A program made the position numbers and the translations under genes. The notes beneath the pieces were generated by a model that ran no database searches, was not told the DNA's origin, and saw nothing but the letters and a program-made list of their open reading frames with translations. Shown here piece after piece: positions 15,608 through 24,521 of a DNA stretch of 64,000 nucleotides. Source of the stretch: Streptomyces sp. TLI_235 (GTDB lineage Bacteria; Actinomycetota; Actinomycetes; Streptomycetales; Streptomycetaceae); contig NSGV01000003.1 of assembly GCA_002300355.1 (NCBI GenBank), forward strand, positions 806,001 to 870,000, given 5' to 3'. How positions within the stretch are numbered: position 1 is the stretch's first letter; every line of letters begins with the position of its first letter.

Positions 15608-17623
15608 ATGCGAATCCGCCCGTTGTGTTCGAGAGCAGGGCTGTGCGTGGTGGCCGTGCTGCCGCTGCTCGCCGTCACGGTCGCTGCGGCTCCCGCCCCG
15701 GCGGACACCCCGTCACCTCGGGGTCGGTCGGCGGTGCCCGGTACGGCGCCGGAGTGGACGCGTACCGCCGTGGACCGGGGACCGGAGCGGGCCGACGCGC
15801 CGGTCTCCGTGCGGGTCTACCTCTCCGGCCGTGACCAGCAGGGCCTGGACGCGTATGCGCGCCAGGTGTCCGACCCGGCCTCCGCGCAGTACGGTCACTT
15901 CCTCACGGCGGAGCAGTTGGCGGAGCGGTTCGGCACCAGCGAGGAGCAGACCGGCCGGGTCCGGTCCTGGCTGGACTCCTCGGGCATGCGCGTCACCGCC
16001 TCCAACAGCCACTACCTCACCGCGCAGGGCGATGTCGCCGACGCCCAGCGTGCGTTCGGCACGGAGCTGCGCAGCTACCGGAAGGGGGACCGCACGTACC
16101 GCGCGCCGGCCGGTGACGTCACGGTACCCGCGGACGTGGCGGAGGACGTCCTGAGCGTCACCGGGCTCAGCACCGCGCCGAGCAAGGTCCGGCCGGCCAG
16201 GCCGAAGCCGCAGGACACCCTGCCCGGTCCGGGTGGCGCCTTCGTCAACTCAGGCCCGTTCTCCGAGTACTTCGGCTCCGACCCGGCCACCGGCACCCCC
16301 GCCGCGTACGGCGCCGTCCGGCCCTACGTGATCCAGGGGCTCAACGGCGGGCAGCTGCGCAGCGCGTACGGTGCGACCGGCACCGGGCTGACCGGTCGCG
16401 GTGTGACGGTGGCGGTCGTCGACGCCTACGACTCGCCGACCATCGGCGACGACGTGACCCGCTATGCCGCCGCGCACGGGGACGCGCCCTACGGCAAGGA
16501 CCAGTTGCTGCGCTACGACCCGGCGGTGTGGACGCACACGGCGAGCCCCGACGTGGACCCGGACGGCTGCGACGCCTCGGGCTGGTACGCCGAGCAGACC
16601 CTCGACATCGAGGCGGTGCACGCCGTCGCTCCGGAGGCGGACATCTCCTACGTCGGTGCGTCCTCGTGCTACGACCAGGACCTCGTCGACGCCCTCGACC
16701 GGGTGGTCGACCGGCACTTGGGCGACATCGTCTCCAATTCCTGGGGTGAGCCGGAGAACGCCAGCGACCCCGCCTTCGACCGGGTCTACCAGCACCTGTT
16801 CAAGCGCGGCGCGGTGACCGGCATCGGCTTCTACTTCTCCAGCGGCGACAGCGGCGACGAACTGGAGAACACCGGCACCAAGCAGACCGACATGCCGGCT
16901 TCGCTGCCCTGGGCCACCGCCGTCGGCGGCACCTCGCTGGCTCTGGACTCCTCCGACGCGTACCGCTTCGAAACGGGCTGGGGCACGCTGAAGTCCGTGC
17001 TCTCCGCGGACGGCACCGCCTGGGTGGACCTGCCGGGCAGCTTCAACGGCGGGGCGGGCGGCGGCACCAGCGCCCGTTTCCCCCAGCCGGCGTACCAGCG
17101 CGGCATCGTCCCGCCGTCGCTGTCCGGCGCCAACGGCGGCAGCAACCGCGTCGTGCCGGACATCGCCGCCGTCGCCGATCCCAACACCGGCTTCCTGGTG
17201 GGCCAGACCCAGACCTTCCCGGACGGCAGCGTCCGCTACTCCGAGTACCGCATCGGCGGAACCAGCCTCGCCTGCCCGGTGATCGCGGCGCTCCAGGCCC
17301 TCGCCCAGCAGGCCAAGGGCTCCCCGATCGGCTTCGCCAACCCCGCCGTCTACCAGCGGTACAACACCGACGCCTACCACGACGTCACCGACCACCCCTT
17401 CGGCCCGGGTACCGAACTCGCCCAGGTCCGCGTGGACTTCACCAACACCGTGGACGCCACCGACGGCACCGTCACCTCCCTGCGGACGATGGGCCACGAC
17501 ACCTCCCTGGTCGCCGAGGGCGGCTACGACGCCGTCACCGGCGTCGGCACACCGACCGCCGAGTACCTCGCCTCCTGGGACTGCCCGCCCGACGGGTGGC
17601 GCGGCGGCCGGGCCGACGACTGA
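15608..17623 (+). CDS. Secreted sedolisin (S53) serine-carboxyl peptidase precursor
   Basis: A 671-residue preproprotein. Residues 1-32 form a signal peptide (arginines, then VVAVLPLLAVTVAAAPAPA); residues about 60-190 are the pro-kumamolisin activation domain; the catalytic domain follows. The S53 triad is visible: Glu329 and Asp333 in AEQTLDIEAVH and Ser553 in GGTSLACPV, with the oxyanion aspartate region near NSWGEPE/SSGDSGD. A C-terminal Ca-site-like GYDAVTGVGTP segment is present. It should be an acid-active endopeptidase released outside the cell after self-cleavage. Start ATG 15608; terminator hairpin directly after the stop. Confidence 0.93.
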   Translation: MRIRPLCSRAGLCVVAVLPLLAVTVAAAPAPADTPSPRGRSAVPGTAPEWTRTAVDRGPERADAPVSVRVYLSGRDQQGLDAYARQVSDPASAQYGHFLTAEQLAERFGTSEEQTGRVRSWLDSSGMRVTASNSHYLTAQGDVADAQRAFGTELRSYRKGDRTYRAPAGDVTVPADVAEDVLSVTGLSTAPSKVRPARPKPQDTLPGPGGAFVNSGPFSEYFGSDPATGTPAAYGAVRPYVIQGLNGGQLRSAYGATGTGLTGRGVTVAVVDAYDSPTIGDDVTRYAAAHGDAPYGKDQLLRYDPAVWTHTASPDVDPDGCDASGWYAEQTLDIEAVHAVAPEADISYVGASSCYDQDLVDALDRVVDRHLGDIVSNSWGEPENASDPAFDRVYQHLFKRGAVTGIGFYFSSGDSGDELENTGTKQTDMPASLPWATAVGGTSLALDSSDAYRFETGWGTLKSVLSADGTAWVDLPGSFNGGAGGGTSARFPQPAYQRGIVPPSLSGANGGSNRVVPDIAAVADPNTGFLVGQTQTFPDGSVRYSEYRIGGTSLACPVIAALQALAQQAKGSPIGFANPAVYQRYNTDAYHDVTDHPFGPGTELAQVRVDFTNTVDATDGTVTSLRTMGHDTSLVAEGGYDAVTGVGTPTAEYLASWDCPPDGWRGGRADD

Positions 17624-17633
17624 TCGTGGCGCC

Positions 17634-17667
17634 GTGCCGGGTCGGGCCCGTCGGCCCGGCCCGGCAC
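17634..17667 (+). terminator. Terminator after the sedolisin gene
   Basis: A 15-bp stem (GTGCCGGGTCGGGCC with GGCCCGGCCCGGCAC, one G-T wobble) with a CGTC loop begins 11 bases after the stop codon. Confidence 0.72.
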
Positions 17668-17787
17668 CTCCGTTTCCCGGTCGGCAGCGGCGGGACCGGT
17701 GACACGGCGAGGCTCCGGTCGGTGCGGGTGACGTGAGTGGTCACCCGTACCGGCCGGAGCCTTCGTTCAGAGGGCCGGGGATCGCCG

Positions 17788-18369
17788 TCAGTCGTCGGCG
17801 CGGACGATCGTCCAGGGGCGCATCAGGTCGTCGTCCTCGTGTTCGAGCAGGTGGCAGTGGTGGATGTACGTCGCCGGGAGTTCGGCGCCGCTGCCGGGGA
17901 TCGACGCGCTCGGGTCGGTCGGCGGATAGATGTCCGGAATGATGATGCGGGTCACCCTCTCCGGATAGGACTTGACGGTGTCCTTGTAGGACAGCGCCTC
18001 GTCCGGCTCCGGCGGAATCGGCGGGCCGGTGATGTAGTCCTCCAGCACCGGAAGGTCCGCAGGTTTGCGGCGGCCGTCGATCCACCGCTCGTACTGCGCC
18101 TGGTAGCCGGCCGCGTCGATCGGCTGCCTGTTCAGCACCTGGAAGTTGACGAGGTGGACGTGCATCGGGTGGGCGTCGTGGTTGGGATTGATGTACTCCC
18201 AGATCTCGGTGGAACCCGCCTTGATGAAGTCCTGGGACGGCTCCATGAACGGCACCGCGTTGAACGTCATGGTGCTGAAGAGTTGAAACGTCCAAGGGAT
18301 ACCGGGGCGGCGAAGGAGCCGGCGCAGCACGCCGGGCCGGTCCGGGAAATGCCACTCGTTGGGCCGGAT
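17788..18369 (-). pseudogene. Multicopper oxidase, C-terminal cupredoxin domain only
   Basis: The frame encodes about 190 residues ending at 17788, covering only the last cupredoxin domain of a laccase/CotA/phenoxazinone-synthase-like oxidase. The copper ligands are intact: HPMHVHL near the middle and HHCHLLEHEDDDLM near the end, supplying type 1, 2 and 3 sites. A TGA at 18370-18372 directly precedes the conserved part, and the first two domains (about 400 residues) are absent, so no active enzyme can form. No signal peptide is present. It looks like a deletion stump rather than a short natural protein. Confidence 0.8.
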
Positions 18370-18476
18370 TCATCCGAAGTAACTCGACCGGAGTCGACGT
18401 TCTTCAGCGAGGCTCCCGGCGTCCGCCCGGCGCCCGGAACGGCGCCGGGCGGTGCCGGGCGGCGGGAACGACCGGG

Positions 18477-18881
18477 TCAGCAGCCGGTGTTGTGCACGCC
18501 CGGCGTCTCGAAGTCGCCCTGGCCCTCGGCGGCCAGGACGCCGTAGATGGTGCTGCAGCCCAGCTGCTGGTTCTTGAACTCGTAGACCTTGGTGTCGCCC
18601 TTCTTCACCGTGTGGGCGTTGCTGAGGTGCGTGGTGTTGCCCTTGCGGAAGCCGAACTTCACGGTGACCGCGGAACCGCCGGTCTTGCCGTAGACGAGCC
18701 GGACGGTGTGGCCGCCGTCGGTGATGGCCACACAGAACGAGCCGTTGGACAGCGAGGTGCAGGACGGGCCCGCGGCGCGGGCGCCGACCGCCGACTCGTC
18801 GGCCGAGGCCGGCGCCGCCATGCCCGCGGCCGCGAGGAGAGTGGTGGCGAGCACGACGCCGGCGCGAGTGTGGTTACGCAT
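18477..18881 (-). CDS. Small secreted protein with paired cysteines
   Basis: A 134-residue protein with a Sec signal peptide (residues 1-27, cleaved after PASA-D). The mature 105 residues contain four cysteines (in GPSCTSL, GSFCVAI, QLGCSTI and the last residue), suggesting two disulphides, and a beta-rich middle (TVRLVYGKTGGSAVTVKFGF). I do not recognise a named family; it recalls small beta-sandwich secreted proteins of actinomycetes, possibly inhibitor-like. Start ATG 18881 behind AGGAAGAGGA. It lies divergent from another secreted protein gene. Confidence 0.78.
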   Translation of the reverse strand: MRNHTRAGVVLATTLLAAAGMAAPASADESAVGARAAGPSCTSLSNGSFCVAITDGGHTVRLVYGKTGGSAVTVKFGFRKGNTTHLSNAHTVKKGDTKVYEFKNQQLGCSTIYGVLAAEGQGDFETPGVHNTGC

Positions 18882-19093
18882 GAGGAGAATCCTCTTCCTG
18901 CAGACAGGTGGATCGATCACCAACCACCATACCTGCGGGTAACTAGGCTCAATGAACCGGGCCCGGCGGAGAACTGACGCGCAGTGAGGAGAGGGGGGTA
19001 CCCGGGGGTCGGATTCCGCAACGATCTTCGTCCGATGTCTACCCACCGGTAACCCTGATGGGCCATCCTGCTCCCACGTTCGAGCGAAGGAGC

Positions 19094-19735
19094 ATGAGCA
19101 TGGCAGGTAAGTCCGGGATCCGGTATCTCGCGGTGGTGGCGGCCACGGGGGCGGTGCTGGCCGTCGGTGCGGCGCAGCCGGCCGCCGCCGCGGAGCAGGC
19201 GCCGAGCGCGCCGGCCGCCGCGCAGAGCCTCGGCAGCCCGAGCGTGCCGTACGAGACCTGGCTGAAGGACGTCCAGGTCGTGGCCGACGCGGCGGGCGCC
19301 TATGTGCAGGCGAGAGTGCCGCAGGCACCGGTCGGGTACCGGCCGGCGGTCGTCCTCGACATCGACAACACCTCACTGGAGACCGACTACACGCCGTCGT
19401 ACCCGACTCCGGCGGTCGCGGCGGTGCTGAAGGTGGTGCAGGCGGCGCACGACCGCGGGGTGAAGGTCTTCTTCGTCACTGCCCGCCCGGACTTCGTCGA
19501 CGCCTTCACCCGGTACAACCTGACCAAGGTCGGCTACCCGGTCGACGGGCTGTACGGCCGGTCGTTCTGGGACCTGTTCCAGGAGACGGGGGCGTTTAAG
19601 ACCGCGAAGCGCCAGGAGATCGAGCGCAATGGCTACACGATCATCGCCAACATCGGCAACAACACCACCGATCTGGTGGGCGGTCACGCCGAGCGGACCT
19701 TCAAGCTGCCCGACTACGGCGGCGCCCTCTCCTGA
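19094..19735 (+). CDS. Secreted HAD-family acid phosphatase
   Basis: A 213-residue protein with a signal peptide (residues 1-33, ending AAAA) and a HAD core of the class B/lipoprotein-e(P4)-like acid phosphatase type. Motif I is DIDNTSLE (nucleophile Asp89, Asp91, Thr93), motif II is FFVTARP, and motif III/IV is NIGNNTTDLVGG. It should hydrolyse phosphomonoesters outside the cell. No lipobox is seen, so it is probably released. Start ATG 19094 follows GAAGGAG; ATG 19100 is also possible. Confidence 0.9.
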   Translation: MSMAGKSGIRYLAVVAATGAVLAVGAAQPAAAAEQAPSAPAAAQSLGSPSVPYETWLKDVQVVADAAGAYVQARVPQAPVGYRPAVVLDIDNTSLETDYTPSYPTPAVAAVLKVVQAAHDRGVKVFFVTARPDFVDAFTRYNLTKVGYPVDGLYGRSFWDLFQETGAFKTAKRQEIERNGYTIIANIGNNTTDLVGGHAERTFKLPDYGGALS

Positions 19736-19791
19736 TCGGCGACGGGAGGCCGGCCGGCGCCGGGTGTGCGGCACCACGCCGAGGGCACGCT

Positions 19792-22700
19792 CTAGCCGGG
19801 TCGGCCGGCCGACCGGGCGTCGGATAGGGCCGTCCAGCGGCGGCGGCTGCCCTGGGCGTGCAGGCGGGTGCCGATCCGGACGGTCTCCCGGGTCATGCCG
19901 GGTGCGCCGCTGAGTTCGGCGGTCGCCAGCAGGTGGGCCGCCGGGTCGTCGTCGCGCTTGCGGATGCTGGCCCGGATCAGCAGCCGCTGGAGCTGCTCGG
20001 GGCCCCGCCACGAGGCCTCCACCAGGGACTCCCACTGGGCCCGGTCGGCCCGGCCGGCGAGGAGGGAGACCGGCCGGTACCAGCGTTTGGTGAGGCCGGC
20101 CACGGAGCCGGTCGGCAGTCCGCTCAGCCGGTCGGCGACCGCGCCGAAGAGCAGCACCGCCTCGCCCGGCGAGCTGAGGGCGAGCCGTTCCAGCAGGCGT
20201 CCGACGACGATCACGTCGGCGACCTCGCCCGCTTCGGCCAGCCGCACCAGGGCGGCCCGGCGGGCGGCCGTCGCCCGCCGCGGGGTGTCCAGCGGGTGGT
20301 GCAGGCAGAGCAGGCCGGTCAGGCAGGCCCGGGCGACGCCTTGCGCCTCCTCGACCCATCGCCGGCTGTCGCCGGTGTGCCGTGGCGCGGTCACACCGCC
20401 GGCGAAGTCCCGCAGGTCGTCCTCGAACCGCCGCCACTCGTCGGTGGCGAGTTCGCCGCTCGGTGTGTGCTCGACGACCGTCCGCACGAGCATGAGCAGC
20501 GCCTTCAGCCGGAAGGGGTGCCCGCCCTTGGCGAGCGTCTCCCGGAGCCGTTCGGCCTCCGGCGGGTCGAGGACGCCCCGGGCGGCCAGCCCGGCCCGTA
20601 GCTGGAGCGGCTGACGGGCCATCTGGTCGCCGTAGGCGCCGGTCCAGGTCAGGTCGCAGAGCCGTTCGAGGGCGGCGGCGTGGCGGCGCAGCGCGGCCGT
20701 CAGCCGGGGGTCGACGCCCTCCGGTGCGCCGTCCTGAGTTCCGTTCCGGCTGACGCGCGGGCGGCCGCCGGTCGGCCGGTCGTCGGCGCCGGAGAGGCGG
20801 AGCGCCGGGCAGAGCCAGCCCGGGTCGAGGTGGGGGTCGATCATGCCGTCGGCGAAGAGCAGGTCGAGCAGTTCGGGGTGGTCGGGCAGCAGTCGCTGCA
20901 GGGAGTGGGTGACGAGCCGGTCCACCCTGGTCTCCCGGTACGGTCCGGGCGCGGCCTCCCGGGCGCGGTCCTCGCGCCACAACCGCAGGGCGTCCAGCGC
21001 GTGGCGGTGTCCGCTGGTGGCGGCGGCGACCAGGAGGGTGGCGGCGCCGGCGTCGTCCAGCCAGATCCGGCGCAGTGCGGCGGCGGACCGGGGGCGGCCC
21101 TCGCGACGCCGTTCGGCGCCGGCCGCGGCGGCGGGCCAGGCCTCGGCGGCGAGCCGGGCGGCGGTCGCGGTGTCCAGGTGGCGGCTCCAGGTGTGCACGG
21201 CCAGTCCGTGGGCGTCGTCGGTGGGCCGCGGGCGGTCCAGCGCTCTGAGCCGGCCGACCAGCCAGTCGCGGACGACGGCGGTGGCGGCGGGTTCCGGTCG
21301 GGCCGTCCGAGTGGAGGGTGTGTCGCCGCCGACGGTGTCGGCGGTGGGGCGGTCCGCGGTGAGGAGCGGCCGCAGGTAGCCGTCGGTGAAGAGCAGCCAG
21401 GTGGCCGGGCGGGCCTGGGCGAGGACGGTCACCAGGTGCCGGGTGGCCTCCTCGGTGGTGGCGCCGAGGGCGAGTTCGCCGACCGCGCGGACCTTGGCAT
21501 GGGAGACCAGCGACTGCGGGTCGCGGGCGGCGTCGGCGAGGACGGCGGCCGCGTCCGGCATCCGGGCCGCGGGCCGGGCGAGCCAGCCGCTCGCGGTCAG
21601 CCGGCCGAGCGCGGACTGGAGTTCCATGCCGTCCTGGCCGGTGGGTGCGGCGCCCGGCCAGCGGTGCCGGACGATCGGGCGGGCCAGCCGGTACGGGCGT
21701 TCCGGCCAGTCCTGCCGTCTGGCGGCGAGGCGCAGCGCGCGGGCGAGTGGCAGGAGTTTGCGGGTGGGGTCGGCGAGGAAGGTCCGCAGTCGCGGCCACA
21801 CCCAGTCGGGGCGCTTGTCGGCGAGTGCCTCCAGCAGGTGCAGGACGCGGGTGGTCTCGGCCTCCTGGCGGGTCAGCAGCCAGGCCCACAGGCAGACCGT
21901 GCCCTCGCAGCGCGTTCCGCGGCAGCGGCCGGGTGCGGCGGGGCAGCTGCCGTCCACGACGGCGACGACGCTGTCGGTGAAGCTCTCGGCGAGCCTGGTG
22001 AGCACTTCGACCAGCGGCCAGCGCAGGGTGCGTTCCCCGCCGCGCCACAGTGCGACGAGTTCGGCGGCGAGCCGCTCGCCGTCCCGGTGGCAGGTGGCGG
22101 GCAGGGCCTCCAGGTAGACCCGGGCGAGCTCGGTGGGGAGGGCGGCCACCAGGGGGGTGAGCACCGCCCGGAGTGCGGGCCCGGGCGCGGGCAGCCGCGC
22201 GTACACCCGCAGCAGCAGGGCCCGCAGCCCGTGCAGTTCGTGGTCCTCGCCGCGGCCCTGCGCGGTCTCGGCGGCGAGTTCGGTCAGCACCGCGGTGCAC
22301 TCCTCGGCGGCCCGGCCGCCGCCGCGGCCCGCCTGGACGAGGGCCTGCTCCGCGACGGCGAGGCGGAACTGGTCGTGCGGGTGCTCGCGCAGCCAGTCGA
22401 GCAGCAGCCGGATCGGGTCTCCCGTCCCGCCGGCGGTGAGGCGGCAGAGCCGGCGGCCGGCGGCGAACTCGAACAGGGTCTGGTGGGTGTAGGCGTACTG
22501 GCTGTCCGTGCCGGACTCCTGGCGGTCCAGCACACCCCGGGCGACCAGCCCGAGCAGGTCGGCCCGTGTCCGGGCCTCGTCGTCCGCGGAGCCGGTGCCC
22601 GTCGGCGGACCGGTGCCGATCCTGGCCTCCGGGATCTCCAGCCGACCGTCCTCCAGCATGAGTTCGGCGAGGCCCTCGCCGGCCTCCGACAGATCGGCCG

Positions 22701-23814
22701 TGCCGGGGCCCTCGGCCGAGGTGCCGGCGCGGCGGTCCTGCCGGACGCGGTGCTGCCAGTAGAGGTCGTAGAGCGCCGTCGCGTCGATCTCCCGCACGTC
22801 GGGCGGCCTGGGGGCGAACACCTCGAAGAGCATCCGCAGGGTCAGCGGGGCCTGGCACACCTCCCGCATCGGCAGGCCCTTCACGGCCGCGCCGGTGACC
22901 GTCCGGCAGATCTCGTCGACGGACACCTCGGGCTGCCCGCCGTAGAACCAGCGGGCGTGTGAGCGGACGGCCGCCTCCTGCTCGCGCGGGCTGTACGGAC
23001 CGAGCTGCTTCCAGACGAGGTCGAAGTCCTCGACGGCGGGCCGCAGGATGCGCGCCTCGCGTTCGCGGCAGGTGAGCAGCACCGGCAGGCCGTGCTCGGC
23101 GGCGAGCGCGAGGACGTCGGCGAGCAGGGCGAGCCCGGTCTCCTCGGCGACCAGCAGGTCGGTGGTGTCGAGCAGGAACACCGCCCGCCGCGCGAGGTGC
23201 CGGCAGGCCGCGCGGAGTACCGCGAGGGGCAGTGGCGCGCTCTCGCCGCCGTGCTGCCAGAGGTCTCCGGCCCGCAGGAAGTAGGGACGGGGCCCGTCGG
23301 GGTCGGCGGCGAGCTGCCCGTGCAGCCGCCAGAGCAGGGTGGTCTTGCCGGCGCCCGGTGCGCCGGTGACGCAGCCGGAGCCGCCCCGGCGCAGCAGCGC
23401 CAGCAGTGACCACTCCAGGTCGCGGGGGACGGCGAGGGCGTTGAGGTCGAGCACCGCCTCGCCGGGGGCGGAGCCGCCCTGGTGGCCGGCGGCGGCGACG
23501 GCGAGCCGGCTGTAGCGGTCGAGGGCGGCGACGTCCGCGGGCTCGGCGGCGGGCGCGGTGTCGCGTTCGGTGAGCAGGCGCCGCAGGAGCGCGGAGTCGT
23601 CCCGGTGCAGGCCGATCCGGGCGGCCAGCTCCATGGCGCGCTCGTACGGGATCGCGAGGTCGCCGGTCTGGTGCCGGGAGACGGTCGCGGCCGACACCTG
23701 CAGCAGTGCGCCTGCCTGCTGGACGCCGCCGGCGGCGCGCACCATGAGTCTGATCGCGTCCGTGAGCGCCGTCCGCTCGTCGAACCGCCTGCGCGCCACC
23801 CGTCCGGTCGCCAT
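19792..23814 (-). CDS. XRE-NACHT STAND NTPase, 1340 residues
   Basis: A large single-chain protein. Residues about 14-70 form an XRE-like helix-turn-helix (VQQAGALLQVSAATVSRHQTG). A NACHT-type P-loop NTPase follows: Walker A GAPGAGKTT at 151-159, Walker B VFLLDTTD at 212-219, a sensor-like LLTCRERE near 250, and the NACHT winged-helix signature YTHQTLFEFAAGRRL near 442-456. The remaining 850 residues are helical and repeat-like, as in HEAT/TPR sensor arms, with four cysteines at 624, 631, 636 and 641 that could bind zinc. STAND proteins are signal-triggered switches, several of which act in phage defence; here there is no recognised effector domain. ATG 23814 is preferred over 23865. Confidence 0.85.
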   Translation of the reverse strand: MATGRVARRRFDERTALTDAIRLMVRAAGGVQQAGALLQVSAATVSRHQTGDLAIPYERAMELAARIGLHRDDSALLRRLLTERDTAPAAEPADVAALDRYSRLAVAAAGHQGGSAPGEAVLDLNALAVPRDLEWSLLALLRRGGSGCVTGAPGAGKTTLLWRLHGQLAADPDGPRPYFLRAGDLWQHGGESAPLPLAVLRAACRHLARRAVFLLDTTDLLVAEETGLALLADVLALAAEHGLPVLLTCREREARILRPAVEDFDLVWKQLGPYSPREQEAAVRSHARWFYGGQPEVSVDEICRTVTGAAVKGLPMREVCQAPLTLRMLFEVFAPRPPDVREIDATALYDLYWQHRVRQDRRAGTSAEGPGTADLSEAGEGLAELMLEDGRLEIPEARIGTGPPTGTGSADDEARTRADLLGLVARGVLDRQESGTDSQYAYTHQTLFEFAAGRRLCRLTAGGTGDPIRLLLDWLREHPHDQFRLAVAEQALVQAGRGGGRAAEECTAVLTELAAETAQGRGEDHELHGLRALLLRVYARLPAPGPALRAVLTPLVAALPTELARVYLEALPATCHRDGERLAAELVALWRGGERTLRWPLVEVLTRLAESFTDSVVAVVDGSCPAAPGRCRGTRCEGTVCLWAWLLTRQEAETTRVLHLLEALADKRPDWVWPRLRTFLADPTRKLLPLARALRLAARRQDWPERPYRLARPIVRHRWPGAAPTGQDGMELQSALGRLTASGWLARPAARMPDAAAVLADAARDPQSLVSHAKVRAVGELALGATTEEATRHLVTVLAQARPATWLLFTDGYLRPLLTADRPTADTVGGDTPSTRTARPEPAATAVVRDWLVGRLRALDRPRPTDDAHGLAVHTWSRHLDTATAARLAAEAWPAAAAGAERRREGRPRSAAALRRIWLDDAGAATLLVAAATSGHRHALDALRLWREDRAREAAPGPYRETRVDRLVTHSLQRLLPDHPELLDLLFADGMIDPHLDPGWLCPALRLSGADDRPTGGRPRVSRNGTQDGAPEGVDPRLTAALRRHAAALERLCDLTWTGAYGDQMARQPLQLRAGLAARGVLDPPEAERLRETLAKGGHPFRLKALLMLVRTVVEHTPSGELATDEWRRFEDDLRDFAGGVTAPRHTGDSRRWVEEAQGVARACLTGLLCLHHPLDTPRRATAARRAALVRLAEAGEVADVIVVGRLLERLALSSPGEAVLLFGAVADRLSGLPTGSVAGLTKRWYRPVSLLAGRADRAQWESLVEASWRGPEQLQRLLIRASIRKRDDDPAAHLLATAELSGAPGMTRETVRIGTRLHAQGSRRRWTALSDARSAGRPG

Positions 23815-23848
23815 CGCCCCCCCTGTCCCTCCGGTCCGGCCTCCGATT

Positions 23849-23935
23849 GTGCACCGGTTTTGCACGACACTTCCGACGGGTCGTCAGAATGCCTGCTCAG
23901 AGGCCCGGGCGGGCCGTGCGATGTGCAGTGTGCAC
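23849..23935. promoter_or_regulatory. Inverted GTGCA/TGCAC elements in the divergent promoter region
   Basis: GTGCA-N7-TGCAC (23849-23865) and GTGCA-N3-TGCAC (23923-23935) lie upstream of the STAND gene on the minus strand and upstream of the small membrane protein on the plus strand. They are candidate binding sites for the XRE domain of the STAND protein. Confidence 0.45.
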
Positions 23936-24015
23936 GGGAGATCGGTCGGTCCGTCCGGCGCCCGGAGGCTCGGGGATGTCCACCTGACAGACCCTCCGAA
24001 GGCGGGGAAGAACCC

Positions 24016-24204
24016 ATGGATCCGCAGACCGTCCTGCTCGCCCTGATCGAACTCGTCGCCCGCCGGCTCGACCACGTGCTGCTCACCGGGCTCGCCGCCC
24101 TCGGCGCGGCGGCGCTGGCCGCGACCGTCGCGCTGCTGCGCTGCCGTCCCGTCGACCTGCCGGAGGTGCTCCGCGTCCTCGTCCGGCTGTTCCGCAGGAA
24201 CTGA
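24016..24204 (+). CDS. Small single-pass membrane protein
   Basis: A 62-residue protein with one hydrophobic segment (residues about 22-41, LLTGLAALGAAALAATVALL) flanked by an amphipathic N-terminal helix and a basic C-terminus ending LVRLFRRN. It is divergent from the STAND NTPase and followed by a strong terminator, so it is its own transcription unit. The ribosome site is weak (GGGGAAG). Function is unknown; size and layout recall membrane-acting effectors or toxins, but this is inference from position only. Confidence 0.6.
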   Translation: MDPQTVLLALIELVARRLDHVLLTGLAALGAAALAATVALLRCRPVDLPEVLRVLVRLFRRN

Positions 24205-24214
24205 CCGACGCCGT

Positions 24215-24249
24215 CCCCTCCCGGCCGGGTCGCCCCCGGCCGGGAGGGG
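24215..24249 (+). terminator. Strong hairpin terminator
   Basis: A perfect 15-bp stem, CCCCTCCCGGCCGGG with CCCGGCCGGGAGGGG, and a five-base loop, beginning 11 bases after the stop of the small membrane protein gene. Confidence 0.8.
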
Positions 24250-24311
24250 GCGCCGGCATGCCCCGGTGCTCCCCCTCCCGCCGCCTGCTATCACCTGCTA
24301 CCTTCACTCGT

Positions 24312-24521
24312 ATGGCGAAGACCCAGGTGAACCTCCGCATGGACGAGACCGTCGCCGAGATGGCCAAACACGCCGCCGAGACGCGGCGCATGCCGGTCAA
24401 CGACTACGTGGCCCAGTTGATCCGCGACGACAACGAGAAGCTGCGGCACGTCTTCCTGGCCGGTGCGCAGCACGTGCTGGACGAGTACGGGGACCTCCTG
24501 GACGGGATCGAGGCGGCGTGA
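24312..24521 (+). CDS. Ribbon-helix-helix antitoxin-like protein
   Basis: A 69-residue protein starting at ATG 24312 with the sequence MAKTQVNLRMDETVAEMAKHAA, a beta strand followed by helices as in ribbon-helix-helix (CopG/Arc-type) DNA-binding antitoxins, and an acidic C-terminus (DEYGDLLDGIEAA) that could wrap the toxin. The stop overlaps the start of the Fic-like gene by four bases (GTGA), the usual translational coupling of an antitoxin-toxin operon. It would bind its own promoter; no clear operator was identified. Confidence 0.82.
   Translation: MAKTQVNLRMDETVAEMAKHAAETRRMPVNDYVAQLIRDDNEKLRHVFLAGAQHVLDEYGDLLDGIEAA

Noticed and set aside
19373..23854. A 1493-codon alternative frame on the same strand as the STAND gene
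   Set aside because: It lacks P-loop or helix-turn-helix patterns; the frame ending at 19792 carries all motifs.
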